A stretch of DNA of 64,000 nucleotides from Lentzea fradiae (GCF_900100955.1 NZ_FNCC01000016.1:62001-126000); one strand, 5' to 3'; positions 24,712 to 33,103 are shown, numbered from the stretch's first letter. Numbers and translations are program-made. Notes: a model not told the origin generated them from the sequence alone.

Positions 24712-25218
24712 TTGGACGAGGCCGAAGAGCAGCGCAAAGCACGGGACATCTGCTATGCGCTGCTCACCGCTCGTGCCCGCTCGCGGCAGGAGCTGTACGA
24801 CGCGTTGCTGCGCAAGGGGATCAGCCCCGGTGCCGCCGAGGTGGTCCTCGGCAAGTTCGACCGCGCCGGCCTGATCGACGACGCCCAGTTCGCCGAGATG
24901 TGGGTGCGGTCCCGCCACACCTACAACGGCCTGGGCCGCCGCGCCCTGGCCATGGAGCTGCGCCGCAAGGGCGTCGCCGACGAGGTGGTGGCCGAGGCCG
25001 TCGCCGCGGTCGACGGTGAGGCGGAGGAGGAACGCGCCCGCGAGCTCGTCCGCAAACGCCTGCGCACCATGTCCGGTGTGGACGAGACGGCGAAGATCCG
25101 CCGCCTCGTGGGCGCGCTGGCGCGCAAGGGGTACGCCGAGGGCCTCGCCTACCGCGTGGTGCGTGACGAGCTGCGCAACGCGGGCGACGAGGCGTCGGCC
25201 CTCGACGAGCCGTGGTAG
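24712..25218 (+). CDS. recX: Regulatory protein RecX
   Basis: RecA-modulating protein of 168 residues with three-helix repeats: ARDICYALLTARARSRQEL, then LIDDAQFAEMWV, and KGYAEGLAYRVVRDEL at the end. It binds RecA filaments and limits their activity. The TTG start at 24712 lies 12 bases after recA, so both are made from the damage-induced recA transcripts. Confidence 0.93.
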   Translation: MDEAEEQRKARDICYALLTARARSRQELYDALLRKGISPGAAEVVLGKFDRAGLIDDAQFAEMWVRSRHTYNGLGRRALAMELRRKGVADEVVAEAVAAVDGEAEEERARELVRKRLRTMSGVDETAKIRRLVGALARKGYAEGLAYRVVRDELRNAGDEASALDEPW

Positions 25219-25229
25219 CGCCGCCGAGG

Positions 25230-25360
25230 CGTGCCGACAGAGGTCTGTGCCGACAGAAGTGAGTCGGCAGAAGTGAGTCGGCACGGTGTGTTGGCGGAGG
25301 TGTGCCGGCAAAGGTGCGCCGGTGCAGGTGCTGGCAAGGGTGTGTCGGCGAAGGTCGACC
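25230..25360. repeat. Degenerate 12-16-bp direct repeats after recX
   Basis: About nine imperfect copies of a short unit related to GTGCCGGCAAAGGT, such as GTGCCGACAGAAGTGA, GTCGGCAGAAGTGA, GTTGGCGGAGGT and GTGTCGGCGAAGGT. They occupy the first part of the 490-bp gap between recX and the MarR gene. The gap otherwise holds only a decayed hydrolase fragment. Confidence 0.5.
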
Positions 25361-25433
25361 GCTGTGGTTCGAGCACTCAGGTGGTCATCGTGGTGACTGC
25401 TGGGGCTGATCGCTGTGGCCGGGGTGTTGACGC

Positions 25434-25616
25434 AAGGCGTGGCTGCTCGTTCGCGGGAAGGCCACGCCGACGCCTTCGCCGTTGCGCTCACCAAGACCAG
25501 CTTGCGTCGCAACGAGGTCATCGGCCTCAGCGCGGTCATCGCCATAGGCTCGCCGCCCGCCACCCGGAGAAGGCCCGCTCACTCGTGCTGGTCGACCTGC
25601 CTGCCCCAGCTCAGCG
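25434..25616 (+). pseudogene. Decayed alpha/beta-hydrolase fragment
   Basis: One frame reads GHADAFAVALTKTSLRRNEVIGLSAVIAI and, after a shift near 25548, the next reads RLAARHPEKARSLVLVD. Together these resemble the nucleophile elbow and following helix of an alpha/beta hydrolase (G-x-S-x-G ... LAARHPERVRSLVLVD). The Gly after the elbow is lost and there is no start or end, so this looks like a remnant. (The first stretch is written in two parts of the same frame: 25466-25550.). Confidence 0.4.
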
Positions 25617-25708
25617 GCGGTGTCCCGCGTGTCACGGCCGGGTTCACCGCGTCGCGAGCTGGGCCGACTTCCCCGCTCCGCCGTGCGCTCCCGAGTAGCC
25701 TGAACGGT

Positions 25709-26161
25709 GTGAGCACCACTCCCGACACGCCGTCCGCCGCGACCCCCACGGTCTCGGACCTGCTCTGCTTCGACCTCTACACGACGTCGCGGGCGGTCAC
25801 CGGTTTCTACCGTCCGATCCTCGACAAGGCGGGCATCACCTACCCGCAGTTCCTGGTGATGCTGCTGTTGTGGGAGCGGGACTCACGGCCGATCCGGGAG
25901 CTGGTCCAGGAGCTCGACCTCGAGTACAGCACCCTCTCGCCGCTGATCAAGCGGCTGGAGAAGGGTGGTCTGCTGGTGCGCGTCACGCACCCCGACGACG
26001 AGCGGTCCGTCCTGGTCCAGCTCACCGACAAGGGCCGTGAGCTGCAGTGGATCGGTGCCGAGATGTTCCACCAGCTGGGCAAGGCGCTGGGCATGACCGT
26101 CGAGGAGATCGCGATCCTGCGCAAGGCGTTGCAGCGCGTCAAGCTCGGCGCCGAACGCTGA
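25709..26161 (+). CDS. MarR-family redox regulator, OhrR-like
   Basis: Regulator of 150 residues with a MarR winged helix (LVQELDLEYSTLSPLIKRLE, then the wing VTHPDDERSVLV). The N-terminal LLCFDLYTTSRAVTGFYRP carries Cys20 at the position of the peroxide-sensing Cys of OhrR, and ITYPQFLVMLLLWE is typical of that group. No ohr gene is nearby; the next gene is a secreted hydrolase. GTG 25709 was chosen from a TAGCCT -10 box at 25696-25701, which suggests leaderless translation. Confidence 0.82.
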   Translation: MSTTPDTPSAATPTVSDLLCFDLYTTSRAVTGFYRPILDKAGITYPQFLVMLLLWERDSRPIRELVQELDLEYSTLSPLIKRLEKGGLLVRVTHPDDERSVLVQLTDKGRELQWIGAEMFHQLGKALGMTVEEIAILRKALQRVKLGAER

Positions 26162-26240
26162 CCGGACAAGCCGGGGAACGCTCCACGACCTCAGTGGCCT
26201 GAAACACATCGCGCACGAGGTATCTCGTCGGGTAACTTAC

Positions 26241-26252
26241 ATCGTGCACGAT
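26241..26252. promoter_or_regulatory. Candidate operator of the OhrR-like regulator
   Basis: ATCGTGCACGAT, a perfect 12-bp palindrome in the promoter region of the hydrolase gene, flanked by AT-rich bases (CTTAC before, CTAAT after). MarR/OhrR operators are palindromes of this size; the link to the upstream regulator is inferred. Confidence 0.45.
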
Positions 26253-26304
26253 CTAATCGAGCGCGATGCACCGAGACGGTGTCCGACGAGAGAGTGAGAG
26301 AACA

Positions 26305-27123
26305 ATGCGAGTTCGCAAGGTGTTCGCCGTCCTGGGGTCCCTGCTGGCGCTGGCCGCCGCTGTTCCGTCGGGTGCGGGGGCGTCCGGTGCCTCCGGCAAC
26401 GGCAAGGACGCGGAGAAGCACGGGCCGAAGAAGCCGACGGTCGTGCTCGTGCACGGTGCGTTCGCTGACGCCTCCAGCTGGAACGGTGTCGTCGACCGCT
26501 TGCAGCACAAGGGATTCCCGGTGGTGGCGGTGGCGAACCCGCTGCGGTCGGTCGGCGGCGACGCGGAGTACCTGCGCCGGGTGCTCGCCTCGATCGACGG
26601 ACCTGTGGTCCTCGCCGGGCACTCCTACGGCGGCATGGTGCAGTCGGAGGCCGCGCTCGGAAACCCGGACGTGAAGGCACTCGTGTACGTCGCGGCGTTC
26701 GCGCCGGAGCAGGGCGAGAGCGCTCTCGACCTGTCGAACAAGTTCCCCGGCAGCACTCTCGGGGACACGCTGTCGGTCATCGAGCTCGGTGACGGCAGCA
26801 AGGACCTCGTGATCCGGCAGGACAAGTACTGGCAGCAGTTCGCGGCCGACGTGCCCCGCAAGGACGCGGTGATCGCGGCGGCGACGCAGCGGCCGGTCAA
26901 CGACACCGCGCTGTCCGACAAGGCCGGCGAACCCGCGTGGCGCTCGATCCCGTCGTACTTCATGGTGGCGAGCCAGGACAAGAACATCCCGATCGCGGCG
27001 CAGAAGTGGATGGCCGAGCGCGCCGGTGCCCGTGCGGTCGTCGAGGTCAAGAGCGCGTCGCACTCGGTGGCGGTGTCACACCCGGAGGCCGTGGCCGACC
27101 TGATCGTGCGCGCCGCCCGGTAG
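26305..27123 (+). CDS. Secreted alpha/beta-fold hydrolase
   Basis: Protein of 272 residues with a Sec signal peptide (MRVRKVFAVLGSLLALAAAV, cleavage probably after GAGA near 25). The hydrolase core has VVLVHGAFADASSW (oxyanion region), nucleophile elbow AGHSYGGM with Ser107, Asp in VASQDKNIP and His in SASHSVAVSHPE. It resembles the EstC/salicylate-esterase-like group, but the substrate is unknown. It follows the OhrR-like gene by 143 bp and may be its target. A strong hairpin terminates it. Confidence 0.84.
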   Translation: MRVRKVFAVLGSLLALAAAVPSGAGASGASGNGKDAEKHGPKKPTVVLVHGAFADASSWNGVVDRLQHKGFPVVAVANPLRSVGGDAEYLRRVLASIDGPVVLAGHSYGGMVQSEAALGNPDVKALVYVAAFAPEQGESALDLSNKFPGSTLGDTLSVIELGDGSKDLVIRQDKYWQQFAADVPRKDAVIAAATQRPVNDTALSDKAGEPAWRSIPSYFMVASQDKNIPIAAQKWMAERAGARAVVEVKSASHSVAVSHPEAVADLIVRAAR

Positions 27124-27137
27124 GGAAGAAGTAGCGA

Positions 27138-27170
27138 AGCCGGGACGCCCCAGGGTGTCCCGGCTTTCTC
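27138..27170 (+). terminator. Terminator between the hydrolase and the converging protease gene
   Basis: Stem AGCCGGGAC / GTCCCGGCT extended by further pairs around a short loop (27138-27165), followed by TTTCTC. Confidence 0.8.
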
Positions 27171-27182
27171 GCGTCAGTACGT

Positions 27183-27983
27183 CTACGGCTTCGCGATCGT
27201 GCAGCCGGGGCGTGACAGGTCCAGCGTCGTGCCGGGGCCGAAGCAGGCGACGAAGCCGAACGTCTGCTGGGCGTAGTTGGTGCCCTTGTGGACGGTGACG
27301 TTGCCGTCGGCGTCGACCTCGCACGGGTTGTTCATCGTGCAGCGGCCGCCGCTTTCGTTGCCCGTGTTGTTGACGCCGACCACCTTGCCGTTGGTGGTGT
27401 CGATGACCGGCGAACCCGAGGTGCCGCCGATGGTGTCGCAGTCCGGCGTGTAGCGCAGCGAGTCGTCCCAGGTCCAGTCGGCTTCCTTGACCTGGTGGAC
27501 GAACCCGTCGATCCGGCAGGTGTAGACCCGTTTCCAGTAGCCGGAGACGACGCTGATCTCGGTGTCCGCCACAGGGCGCGTGGCCGACAGCTCCAGTGCG
27601 CGGGTGCCGTGCTTCTCCTGGAGATCGCCGTAGGTGGTGTCGAGCTGGTAGAGCGCGGCGTCGGTGCCGGTCATCGTCGCGTAGGCGAGCTTCGCGGCGG
27701 TGAGGGTCGCGATCTTCGTGCCGGAGGCGTCGAGCAAGCTGAAGCTGCGCGACACGGGGCGGTCGACGATGACCTGACCGGCCTTCATCAGCTCGACGCA
27801 GTGCCCGTTCGTGAGCACAAGCGCCTTGTCCCGCGGGGCCGAGTCCGGCAGGCGGACGAGCGAGCCCGAGCAGTTGTTCAACGCCACGATGCCGGTGAAG
27901 TCGGCGGCGGCCTGGGCGGGTGCCGTGGACGCGCCGAGCACGGCGGTCGCTGCCAGCAGGAGTCCGACGAGTCGTCGTGCCAT
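27183..27983 (-). CDS. Secreted trypsin-like serine protease
   Basis: Protein of 266 residues with a signal peptide (cleavage after AQA near 26) and an S1-type protease fold. The catalytic triad is visible: His61 in LTNGHCVE, Asp108 in GTDAALYQLD, Ser189 in GGTSGSP. Several Cys pairs suit an exported protein. It converges on the hydrolase gene and is divergent from the membrane protein at 28159. The substrate is unknown. Confidence 0.86.
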   Translation of the reverse strand: MARRLVGLLLAATAVLGASTAPAQAAADFTGIVALNNCSGSLVRLPDSAPRDKALVLTNGHCVELMKAGQVIVDRPVSRSFSLLDASGTKIATLTAAKLAYATMTGTDAALYQLDTTYGDLQEKHGTRALELSATRPVADTEISVVSGYWKRVYTCRIDGFVHQVKEADWTWDDSLRYTPDCDTIGGTSGSPVIDTTNGKVVGVNNTGNESGGRCTMNNPCEVDADGNVTVHKGTNYAQQTFGFVACFGPGTTLDLSRPGCTIAKP

Positions 27984-28158
27984 GTGCGGGAGTCCTTTCA
28001 GGACCGGAATGCTCCACGCATCGTAGTCGGGTCACTACTTTCGGACAGGTGCTGGCGCGCCGGAGGGTAACTTGATCGAGTGACTTCGATTGTTTGCTAA
28101 CGGATGAAGCGGGCAGGTCGACGTGTTGGACATCACTTCCCAACTCCCAGGAGCCGTG

Positions 28159-28920
28159 ATGACCCACCCACCGCAGCACATTCAGACCCGGCAGCCGGTC
28201 GAGACGCGGAAGCCGTCGAGGTTCGGTTCGCTCGCCTGGACCGCGGTGGTACTCGGATTAGTCGGCGTCGCGTGCTCGTGGGTCATCCTGCTCAACACCT
28301 ACTCCGCCATAGTCGCGGTCGTCGGTGTCGTGCTCGGTGTCGTCGCCTTGTTCGGCACGCGCAAGCTGGTCGCGGTGATCGGCGTCGTCCTGTGCGTCGC
28401 GGCGGTCACGGTCTCCGTGCTGACGCAGCGGTCCGCCGCGGAGGAGCCCGGCACGAGCGCAGACGGCGCCACGAATGGGGGTGAGGCCGCCGCCGGTGAG
28501 ACCCTGAAGAAGAACTCCGCCGTCGATACCCCCTCCTGGGGCAAGCGCTTCTCCTGGACGAACGGCGTGGCGATCGATGTCGCCGCGCCCGTCGCGTGCA
28601 AGCCGGGCCGGGACGCGACTCCGGCGACCATCGCCCGCGCGGTCAAGTTCAAGGTCACCGTCACCAACGGCACGAGCGCCGCGTTCGAGACCGCGCTGAT
28701 CTCGTTGGGCGACGACGCGCAGTTCGACGGCAGGAAGGCCGAGAAGATCTTCGACCGCACCGGCGAATGCGACAGCACCGTCGAGTCGACGACCGTTCCT
28801 CCTGGCGAGGACTACACCTTCGAGCTCGCGTACGCGGTGGGCGCGCAGCCCGGCGAGATGCGGCTCGTGTTCGACCCCGCGTTCGACGCCGACGAGGCGA
28901 AGTTCGCCGGCCGGGCGTAA
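28159..28920 (+). CDS. Membrane protein with extracytoplasmic DUF4352-like domain
   Basis: Protein of 253 residues. A cytosolic N-terminal tail is followed by three closely packed membrane helices (about 28-100). A C-terminal beta-domain contains VKFKVTVTNGTSAAFE and VPPGEDYTFELAYAV, as in DUF4352/immunoglobulin-like secreted domains. The start ATG 28159 has AGGAG six bases upstream. The function is unknown and it stands alone, 42 bp before the RNA ligase gene, which may be co-transcribed. Confidence 0.7.
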   Translation: MTHPPQHIQTRQPVETRKPSRFGSLAWTAVVLGLVGVACSWVILLNTYSAIVAVVGVVLGVVALFGTRKLVAVIGVVLCVAAVTVSVLTQRSAAEEPGTSADGATNGGEAAAGETLKKNSAVDTPSWGKRFSWTNGVAIDVAAPVACKPGRDATPATIARAVKFKVTVTNGTSAAFETALISLGDDAQFDGRKAEKIFDRTGECDSTVESTTVPPGEDYTFELAYAVGAQPGEMRLVFDPAFDADEAKFAGRA

Positions 28921-28962
28921 ACCGTTCGCCTGGCGGCGTTCCCGCGGGTTACAAATCCGGTC

Positions 28963-29730
28963 ATGTTGCACAAGTACCCGCGAACGCCGCACCTTCAGGG
29001 CTCTCGCCTGCAGCCGGGCGACGAGGACCTGGACCAGGTGCCGTTCCGTGCGATCGCGGGACGGCACCTGGTCGTCGAGGAGAAGCTCGACGGTGCCAAC
29101 GCGGGCATCAGCTTCGGCTCCGACGGCACGCTGAGGTTGCAGTCGCGCGGCCACTTCCTGACCGGCGGGCCCCGCGAACGGCAGTTCGCGCCGCTGAAGG
29201 CGTGGGCCGCGACGTACCGGGACGTGCTCCGGGAACGGCTCGGCACGCGGTTCGTGCTCTACGGGGAATGGTTGTACGCCAAGCACACCGTGTTCTACGA
29301 CGCGCTGCCGCACCACTTCTGCGAGTTCGACCTGCTCGACCGCGAGACCGGGGAGTTCCTGTCCACACCGGAACGCCGTCGAGCGCTCGCCGGAACGCCG
29401 GTGGCGTCGGTGCCGGTGCTGTACGAGGGGCCGCTGAAGACGCTGAAGGACCTCACGGCGCTGGTCGGCCCGTCCACGTGCCGCACCTCGCGGTGGCGTG
29501 ACGTGCTGGTCGAGTCGGCACGTGCGGCGGGGCAGAACCCCGATGTCGTGGTCGCGGAGACCGATTCGGACGACGACATGGAAGGTCTCTACATCAAGAT
29601 CGAAGAGGACGGGCGCACGGTCGCGCGCTACAAGTGGGTGCGGCCGACGTTCGTCACGGCGGTGCTCGACTCGGGCAGCCACTGGCAGGACCGCCCGATC
29701 CTGCCGAACAGGGTGGTGCCCGGTGTTTGA
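28963..29730 (+). CDS. ATP-dependent RNA ligase family protein
   Basis: Nucleotidyltransferase of 255 residues with all core ligase motifs: motif I EEKLDGAN with nucleotidyl-Lys41, motif III LYGEWLYAKHT, motif IIIa FCEFDLLD, motif IV EGLYIKIEE and motif V YKWVRP. There is no OB-fold and little C-terminal extension, which suits RNA ligases rather than DNA ligases. It overlaps by 8 bases the gene for an HD-Pnk end-healing enzyme, so the pair forms a healing-and-sealing RNA repair cassette. The natural substrate is unknown. Confidence 0.85.
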   Translation: MLHKYPRTPHLQGSRLQPGDEDLDQVPFRAIAGRHLVVEEKLDGANAGISFGSDGTLRLQSRGHFLTGGPRERQFAPLKAWAATYRDVLRERLGTRFVLYGEWLYAKHTVFYDALPHHFCEFDLLDRETGEFLSTPERRRALAGTPVASVPVLYEGPLKTLKDLTALVGPSTCRTSRWRDVLVESARAAGQNPDVVVAETDSDDDMEGLYIKIEEDGRTVARYKWVRPTFVTAVLDSGSHWQDRPILPNRVVPGV

Positions 29731-30841
29731 GTCGCTCTGCCCGTCTGGTCCACAGTGGACTCTGGACTGGGATGCCGTCAGGTCCGCCTTCTCATGGGTG
29801 CGTGCGATGGAAGGCGTGCCGCAGGACCCGGTGCACCACGCGGAAGGTGACGTCTCGGTGCACACGCGGATGGCGTGCGAAGCCCTGGTCTCGTTGCCGG
29901 AGTGGCGGGCTCGTCCGGAGGCGGAGCGCGTGCGCCTGTTCGCGACGGTGCTGCTGCACGACGTCGCCAAGCCGTTCCGCACACAGGTCGACGAAGGCCG
30001 CATCACGGCGCACGGCCACTCCCGCGCGGGTGACCTGATGGCGCGGAGGCTGCTGTGGGAGATGGGCCGCCCGATCGAGTGGCGTGAGCACGTCGCCGCG
30101 CTGGTGCGGCACCACCAGGTGCCGTTCTGGGCGCTGGAACGGCCGGACCTCGACCAGATCGCGTTCCGGGTGAGCCTCATCGCCCGCAACGACGACCTGG
30201 CGACGCTCGCGCGCGCCGACATCCTCGGCCGGATCTGCGCCGACACCGAGTCGGTGCTGGAGAACATCGCGCTGTTCGAGGAGTACTGCCGCGAACGCGA
30301 CTGCCTGGACCGGCCGCGCGTCTTCCCGTCCGACCACGCCCGGTTCCAGTACTTCCGCACGCCTGGCCGCGACCCGTCCTACGCCGCCTACGACGACACA
30401 CGGGTGGACGTCACGGTGCTGTCCGGCCTGCCCGGCGTCGGCAAGGACCACTGGATCGCCGTGAACCGGCCGGGCTGGCCGGTGGTGAGCCTCGACGCGG
30501 TCCGTTCCCGGCTCCGCATCGCTCCGGACGGCGACCAGCGAGCTGTCGTGGCGGCGGCGTTCGAGGAGGCCAGGACGCTGCTGAGGGCGGGGGAGCGGTT
30601 CGTCTGGAACGCGACGAACATCTCCCGGCAGCTGCGCGACCGGTGCATCGGGCTGGCCGCCGACTACCGCGCACGGATCACGCTCGTTGGTCTCGAAGCA
30701 CCGAAGAACGTGATCCACACACGCAACCGCGCTCGCCCCGAGCCGGTACCGGCCGCCGTCGTGGACCGTCTTGCCGCACGATGGGAAGCAGTCGACCCCA
30801 CAGAGGCGCACGTCGTCGAACGGGTGGACACCTCGGTCTAG
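29723..30841 (+). CDS. HD-Pnk: HD phosphoesterase plus polynucleotide kinase
   Basis: Two-domain end-healing protein of 372 residues. The N-terminal HD domain has His47, HD at 79-80 (LLHDVAKPF), HGHS at 97-100 and RHHQ at 130-133. The C-terminal P-loop kinase has GLPGVGKD at 235-242, a likely general base in VVSLDAVRSR and an NATN lid motif. In the characterised Runella HD-Pnk the HD domain removes 2',3'-phosphates and the kinase phosphorylates 5'-OH ends. The GTG start lies inside the end of the ligase gene, implying coupled synthesis. The stop overlaps the converging DUF4142 gene by 4 bases. Confidence 0.85.
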   Translation: MFESLCPSGPQWTLDWDAVRSAFSWVRAMEGVPQDPVHHAEGDVSVHTRMACEALVSLPEWRARPEAERVRLFATVLLHDVAKPFRTQVDEGRITAHGHSRAGDLMARRLLWEMGRPIEWREHVAALVRHHQVPFWALERPDLDQIAFRVSLIARNDDLATLARADILGRICADTESVLENIALFEEYCRERDCLDRPRVFPSDHARFQYFRTPGRDPSYAAYDDTRVDVTVLSGLPGVGKDHWIAVNRPGWPVVSLDAVRSRLRIAPDGDQRAVVAAAFEEARTLLRAGERFVWNATNISRQLRDRCIGLAADYRARITLVGLEAPKNVIHTRNRARPEPVPAAVVDRLAARWEAVDPTEAHVVERVDTSV

Positions 30842-32043
30842 TGCCGCTGGCCGCCGACTCGGACGAACCACAGGCTTCCGGCGACCGCGACCAGCAGGAC
30901 GGCGATGCCAGCGAGGGCGGCGACGTTCACCGGGGACTCCTCCAGCCGGGCTGGGCTCGACACCGGCCGGGGAGCCGCCGCGGCCGCCGTCAGCTGCAAC
31001 GAGTCCGACCGCACCAACCCGGTGCCTTCCAGCAGCTGTATGTGCTTGACCAGGAGGTTCAGCCCGGTCTGCGCGGCGGCGCGGACCGGTGCGCTCCTCG
31101 TCGCCGCGCGGGTCAGGGCGGCCTCGACGACGACGGTGCCGCCGGCGGCGCGGGACAGGTTCGCGAACCTGTCGTCGAGCACGTCGCCGGAGCTCGACGA
31201 GATGGCGTTCACCCACGACCTCTGCTCGGCCGTCGGCTCCGCGGGGAGGTCCACACCGAGCTGCCGCGCGGCCTCGCCGACCTCCTGCGCGAGCTGGGCC
31301 TGCTCGGCGGCGAGCTGACCGGCGACCCTGCGGACCTGCGCGTCACGGCCCCGGCCCGCGCTCTCCCGCCCGGCCGGCTGCTGCCAGAGCGAGTGCTGGG
31401 CGAGCAGGACGAGCAGCTCGCGCTCGGACGGTTCGGCGTTCCGTCCGGCCACCCGGACCGAGTTCACCTGAGCCTTGGCCGCCGCCAGGTCGAACGCGGA
31501 CGGGTCGGCGAGGCCGGTGTCCTCCAGCACCGTCATCGTGCGGGCCAGCATCTGCACGGTCTGGTGAGCGAGCGCCCTGATCGTGGCGTCGAGGGTCACC
31601 GCCCGCGTTCTCGTGGCCGTGACGAGAAGAGTGCCCTGTGCCCGCCGGGTGATCGTCGCGTAGGCGCGGTCGTGGTCGTTCCCGGACCGTTCCGCCATTT
31701 CGTTGATGACGGACTGGTGTTCGCTGCTCACGTCGTTGGGCAGCACCACGCCGAGATCATTGGCGGACTTGAGCAGCTCGACGTCGAGTCGTGAGTGTGC
31801 CTCGAAGATGTCGCGTCCGGCGTTGCCGACGGCGGTGTTCGTCGTGCGAGCCGGGATCTCCCTGCTGATCGGCACGAGCCAGGAGTTCGTCTGGCGCAGG
31901 GAAACCAGGAAAGAACGGTCCGACGACTGCACCTCGGGGGCTTGCGCGTTGGCCGGTGCGGCTCCGGCGAACGCGCTGAGAAAGACGAAAGACGTGACGA
32001 ACAACGCGGACCGCTGTCCCAGCGTGTCCAACCGGCGACGCAT
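30838..32043 (-). CDS. Exported DUF4142-type membrane-anchored protein
   Basis: Protein of 401 residues. The signal peptide has cleavage near ANA (about 34), followed by two helical DUF4142-like units (each with a QTNSWLVPISRE or AQHSLWQQPAGR-type start and an acidic/His helix). One C-terminal membrane helix (VNVAALAGIAVLLVAVAGSL) follows. DUF4142 is a four-helix ferritin-like fold of unknown function. A good ribosome site (GGAGGG) precedes ATG 32043. Confidence 0.75.
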   Translation of the reverse strand: MRRRLDTLGQRSALFVTSFVFLSAFAGAAPANAQAPEVQSSDRSFLVSLRQTNSWLVPISREIPARTTNTAVGNAGRDIFEAHSRLDVELLKSANDLGVVLPNDVSSEHQSVINEMAERSGNDHDRAYATITRRAQGTLLVTATRTRAVTLDATIRALAHQTVQMLARTMTVLEDTGLADPSAFDLAAAKAQVNSVRVAGRNAEPSERELLVLLAQHSLWQQPAGRESAGRGRDAQVRRVAGQLAAEQAQLAQEVGEAARQLGVDLPAEPTAEQRSWVNAISSSSGDVLDDRFANLSRAAGGTVVVEAALTRAATRSAPVRAAAQTGLNLLVKHIQLLEGTGLVRSDSLQLTAAAAAPRPVSSPARLEESPVNVAALAGIAVLLVAVAGSLWFVRVGGQRH

Positions 32044-32404
32044 GTGCTCGTTCCCTCCCGCGATCGAGCTGCCTTCGAAGGGGATACGCGCAGGTTGGGC
32101 CGGGGTTCACGATGCGGACTCATTCGACGTTGTGATCTGCGTCACGGGTTGTCTTGCGAACTGTTCGGTGTCGATGTACGTACGCGAGAAGTGCTCGCGT
32201 TCTGGGGCGTTGCGAATTCCGCGCTCGGGAGGTCGCCCGTCACCAGGCGGGAGGGCCGTACCGAGCGGATGGCGGTGCAGGGTCTCCACGAACCGGCGGA
32301 TTCGCCGAGACCCTGCACCTGGCTTGCCGCGACCGCGCTCTGGTCGTGACCGCGATCTTGTTGTGCGGTGCTCTGGTGGTGCGGTGCTCTGGTTGTGGCC
32401 GGGG
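32044..32404. other. Intergenic region without a recognisable gene
   Basis: 361 bp between the DUF4142 start and the eda stop. It holds a hairpin ACGCGAG-AAGTG-CTCGCGT (32182-32200) and a short direct repeat near the right end (GCGGTGCTCTGGT copies at about 32365 and 32380). No ORF with plausible codon use was found. Confidence 0.5.
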
Positions 32405-33052
32405 TCAGCCGAGCTGGGCGGCTTCGCGGGCGAGCGTCTCGATGCGGTCCCAGTCGCCGGCCTTGAGCGCGTCCTTGGGAGCGAGCCACGAGCCGCCGAC
32501 GCAGCCGACGTTCGGCAGCGCGAGGTAGTTCGGCGCGGTCTGCGGGGTGATGCCGCCGGTCGGGCAGAACCGCACGTGCGGCACCGGCCCGCCGATCGAC
32601 TTCAGGTAGTCGACGCCGCCCGCGGCCTCGGCGGGGAAGAACTTGAGCGCGTCCAAGCCGCGTTCGGACAGCCGCAGCGCCTCGGACACCGTCGCCGCGC
32701 CCGGCAGGTACGGCAGCCCGGTGGCGTCGGCGGCGTCGAGGACGCGGTCGGTCGTGCCGGGCGTGACGAGGAACGCCGCCCCGGCCTTCGCGGCCTGCTC
32801 GGCGTGCTCCGGCGCCGTGACGGTGCCCGCGCCGATCACGATCTCCGGCACCTCCCGCGCGACGTTCTCGATCGCGGCGAGGGCCGCCGGGGTGCGCAGG
32901 GTGAGCTCGATGACGCGGACGCCACCGCGCAGCAGCGCCTGGGCCAGCGGCACCGCGTGGTCGGCGTCGTCGACCACGACGACGGGGATGACGGGGGACA
33001 GCGCGAGCAGGTCCGCCCCGGTGGTCACCCGAGGACTGTCACCGTTGGTCAC
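32405..33052 (-). CDS. eda: 2-dehydro-3-deoxy-phosphogluconate aldolase (KDPG aldolase)
   Basis: Class I aldolase of 215 residues cleaving KDPG to pyruvate and glyceraldehyde 3-phosphate in the Entner-Doudoroff pathway. Motifs are the catalytic Glu in RVIELTLRT, GAGTVT, and the Schiff-base Lys in ALKFFPAEAAGG, with the phosphate loop RFCPTGGI. Start GTG 33052 is fixed by AAGGAGAG eight bases upstream. An AT-rich palindrome lies 36 bp before the start and overlaps the likely -10 region. edd is upstream on the same strand, but 530 bp of repeats separate the two. Confidence 0.93.
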   Translation of the reverse strand: MTNGDSPRVTTGADLLALSPVIPVVVVDDADHAVPLAQALLRGGVRVIELTLRTPAALAAIENVAREVPEIVIGAGTVTAPEHAEQAAKAGAAFLVTPGTTDRVLDAADATGLPYLPGAATVSEALRLSERGLDALKFFPAEAAGGVDYLKSIGGPVPHVRFCPTGGITPQTAPNYLALPNVGCVGGSWLAPKDALKAGDWDRIETLAREAAQLG

Positions 33053-33087
33053 GAAAGCTCTCCTTGCCACAACTTGAAGATCCAAAT

Positions 33088-33103
33088 CCGATATATCGCA
33101 TAC
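33088..33103 (-). repeat. AT-rich palindromic element in the eda promoter, putative operator
   Basis: CCGATATATCGCATAC, with core CGATATATCG at 33089-33098. On the minus strand it reads TATGCGATATATCGGAT, aligned base by base with the element at the gntR start (13449). Confidence 0.65.
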
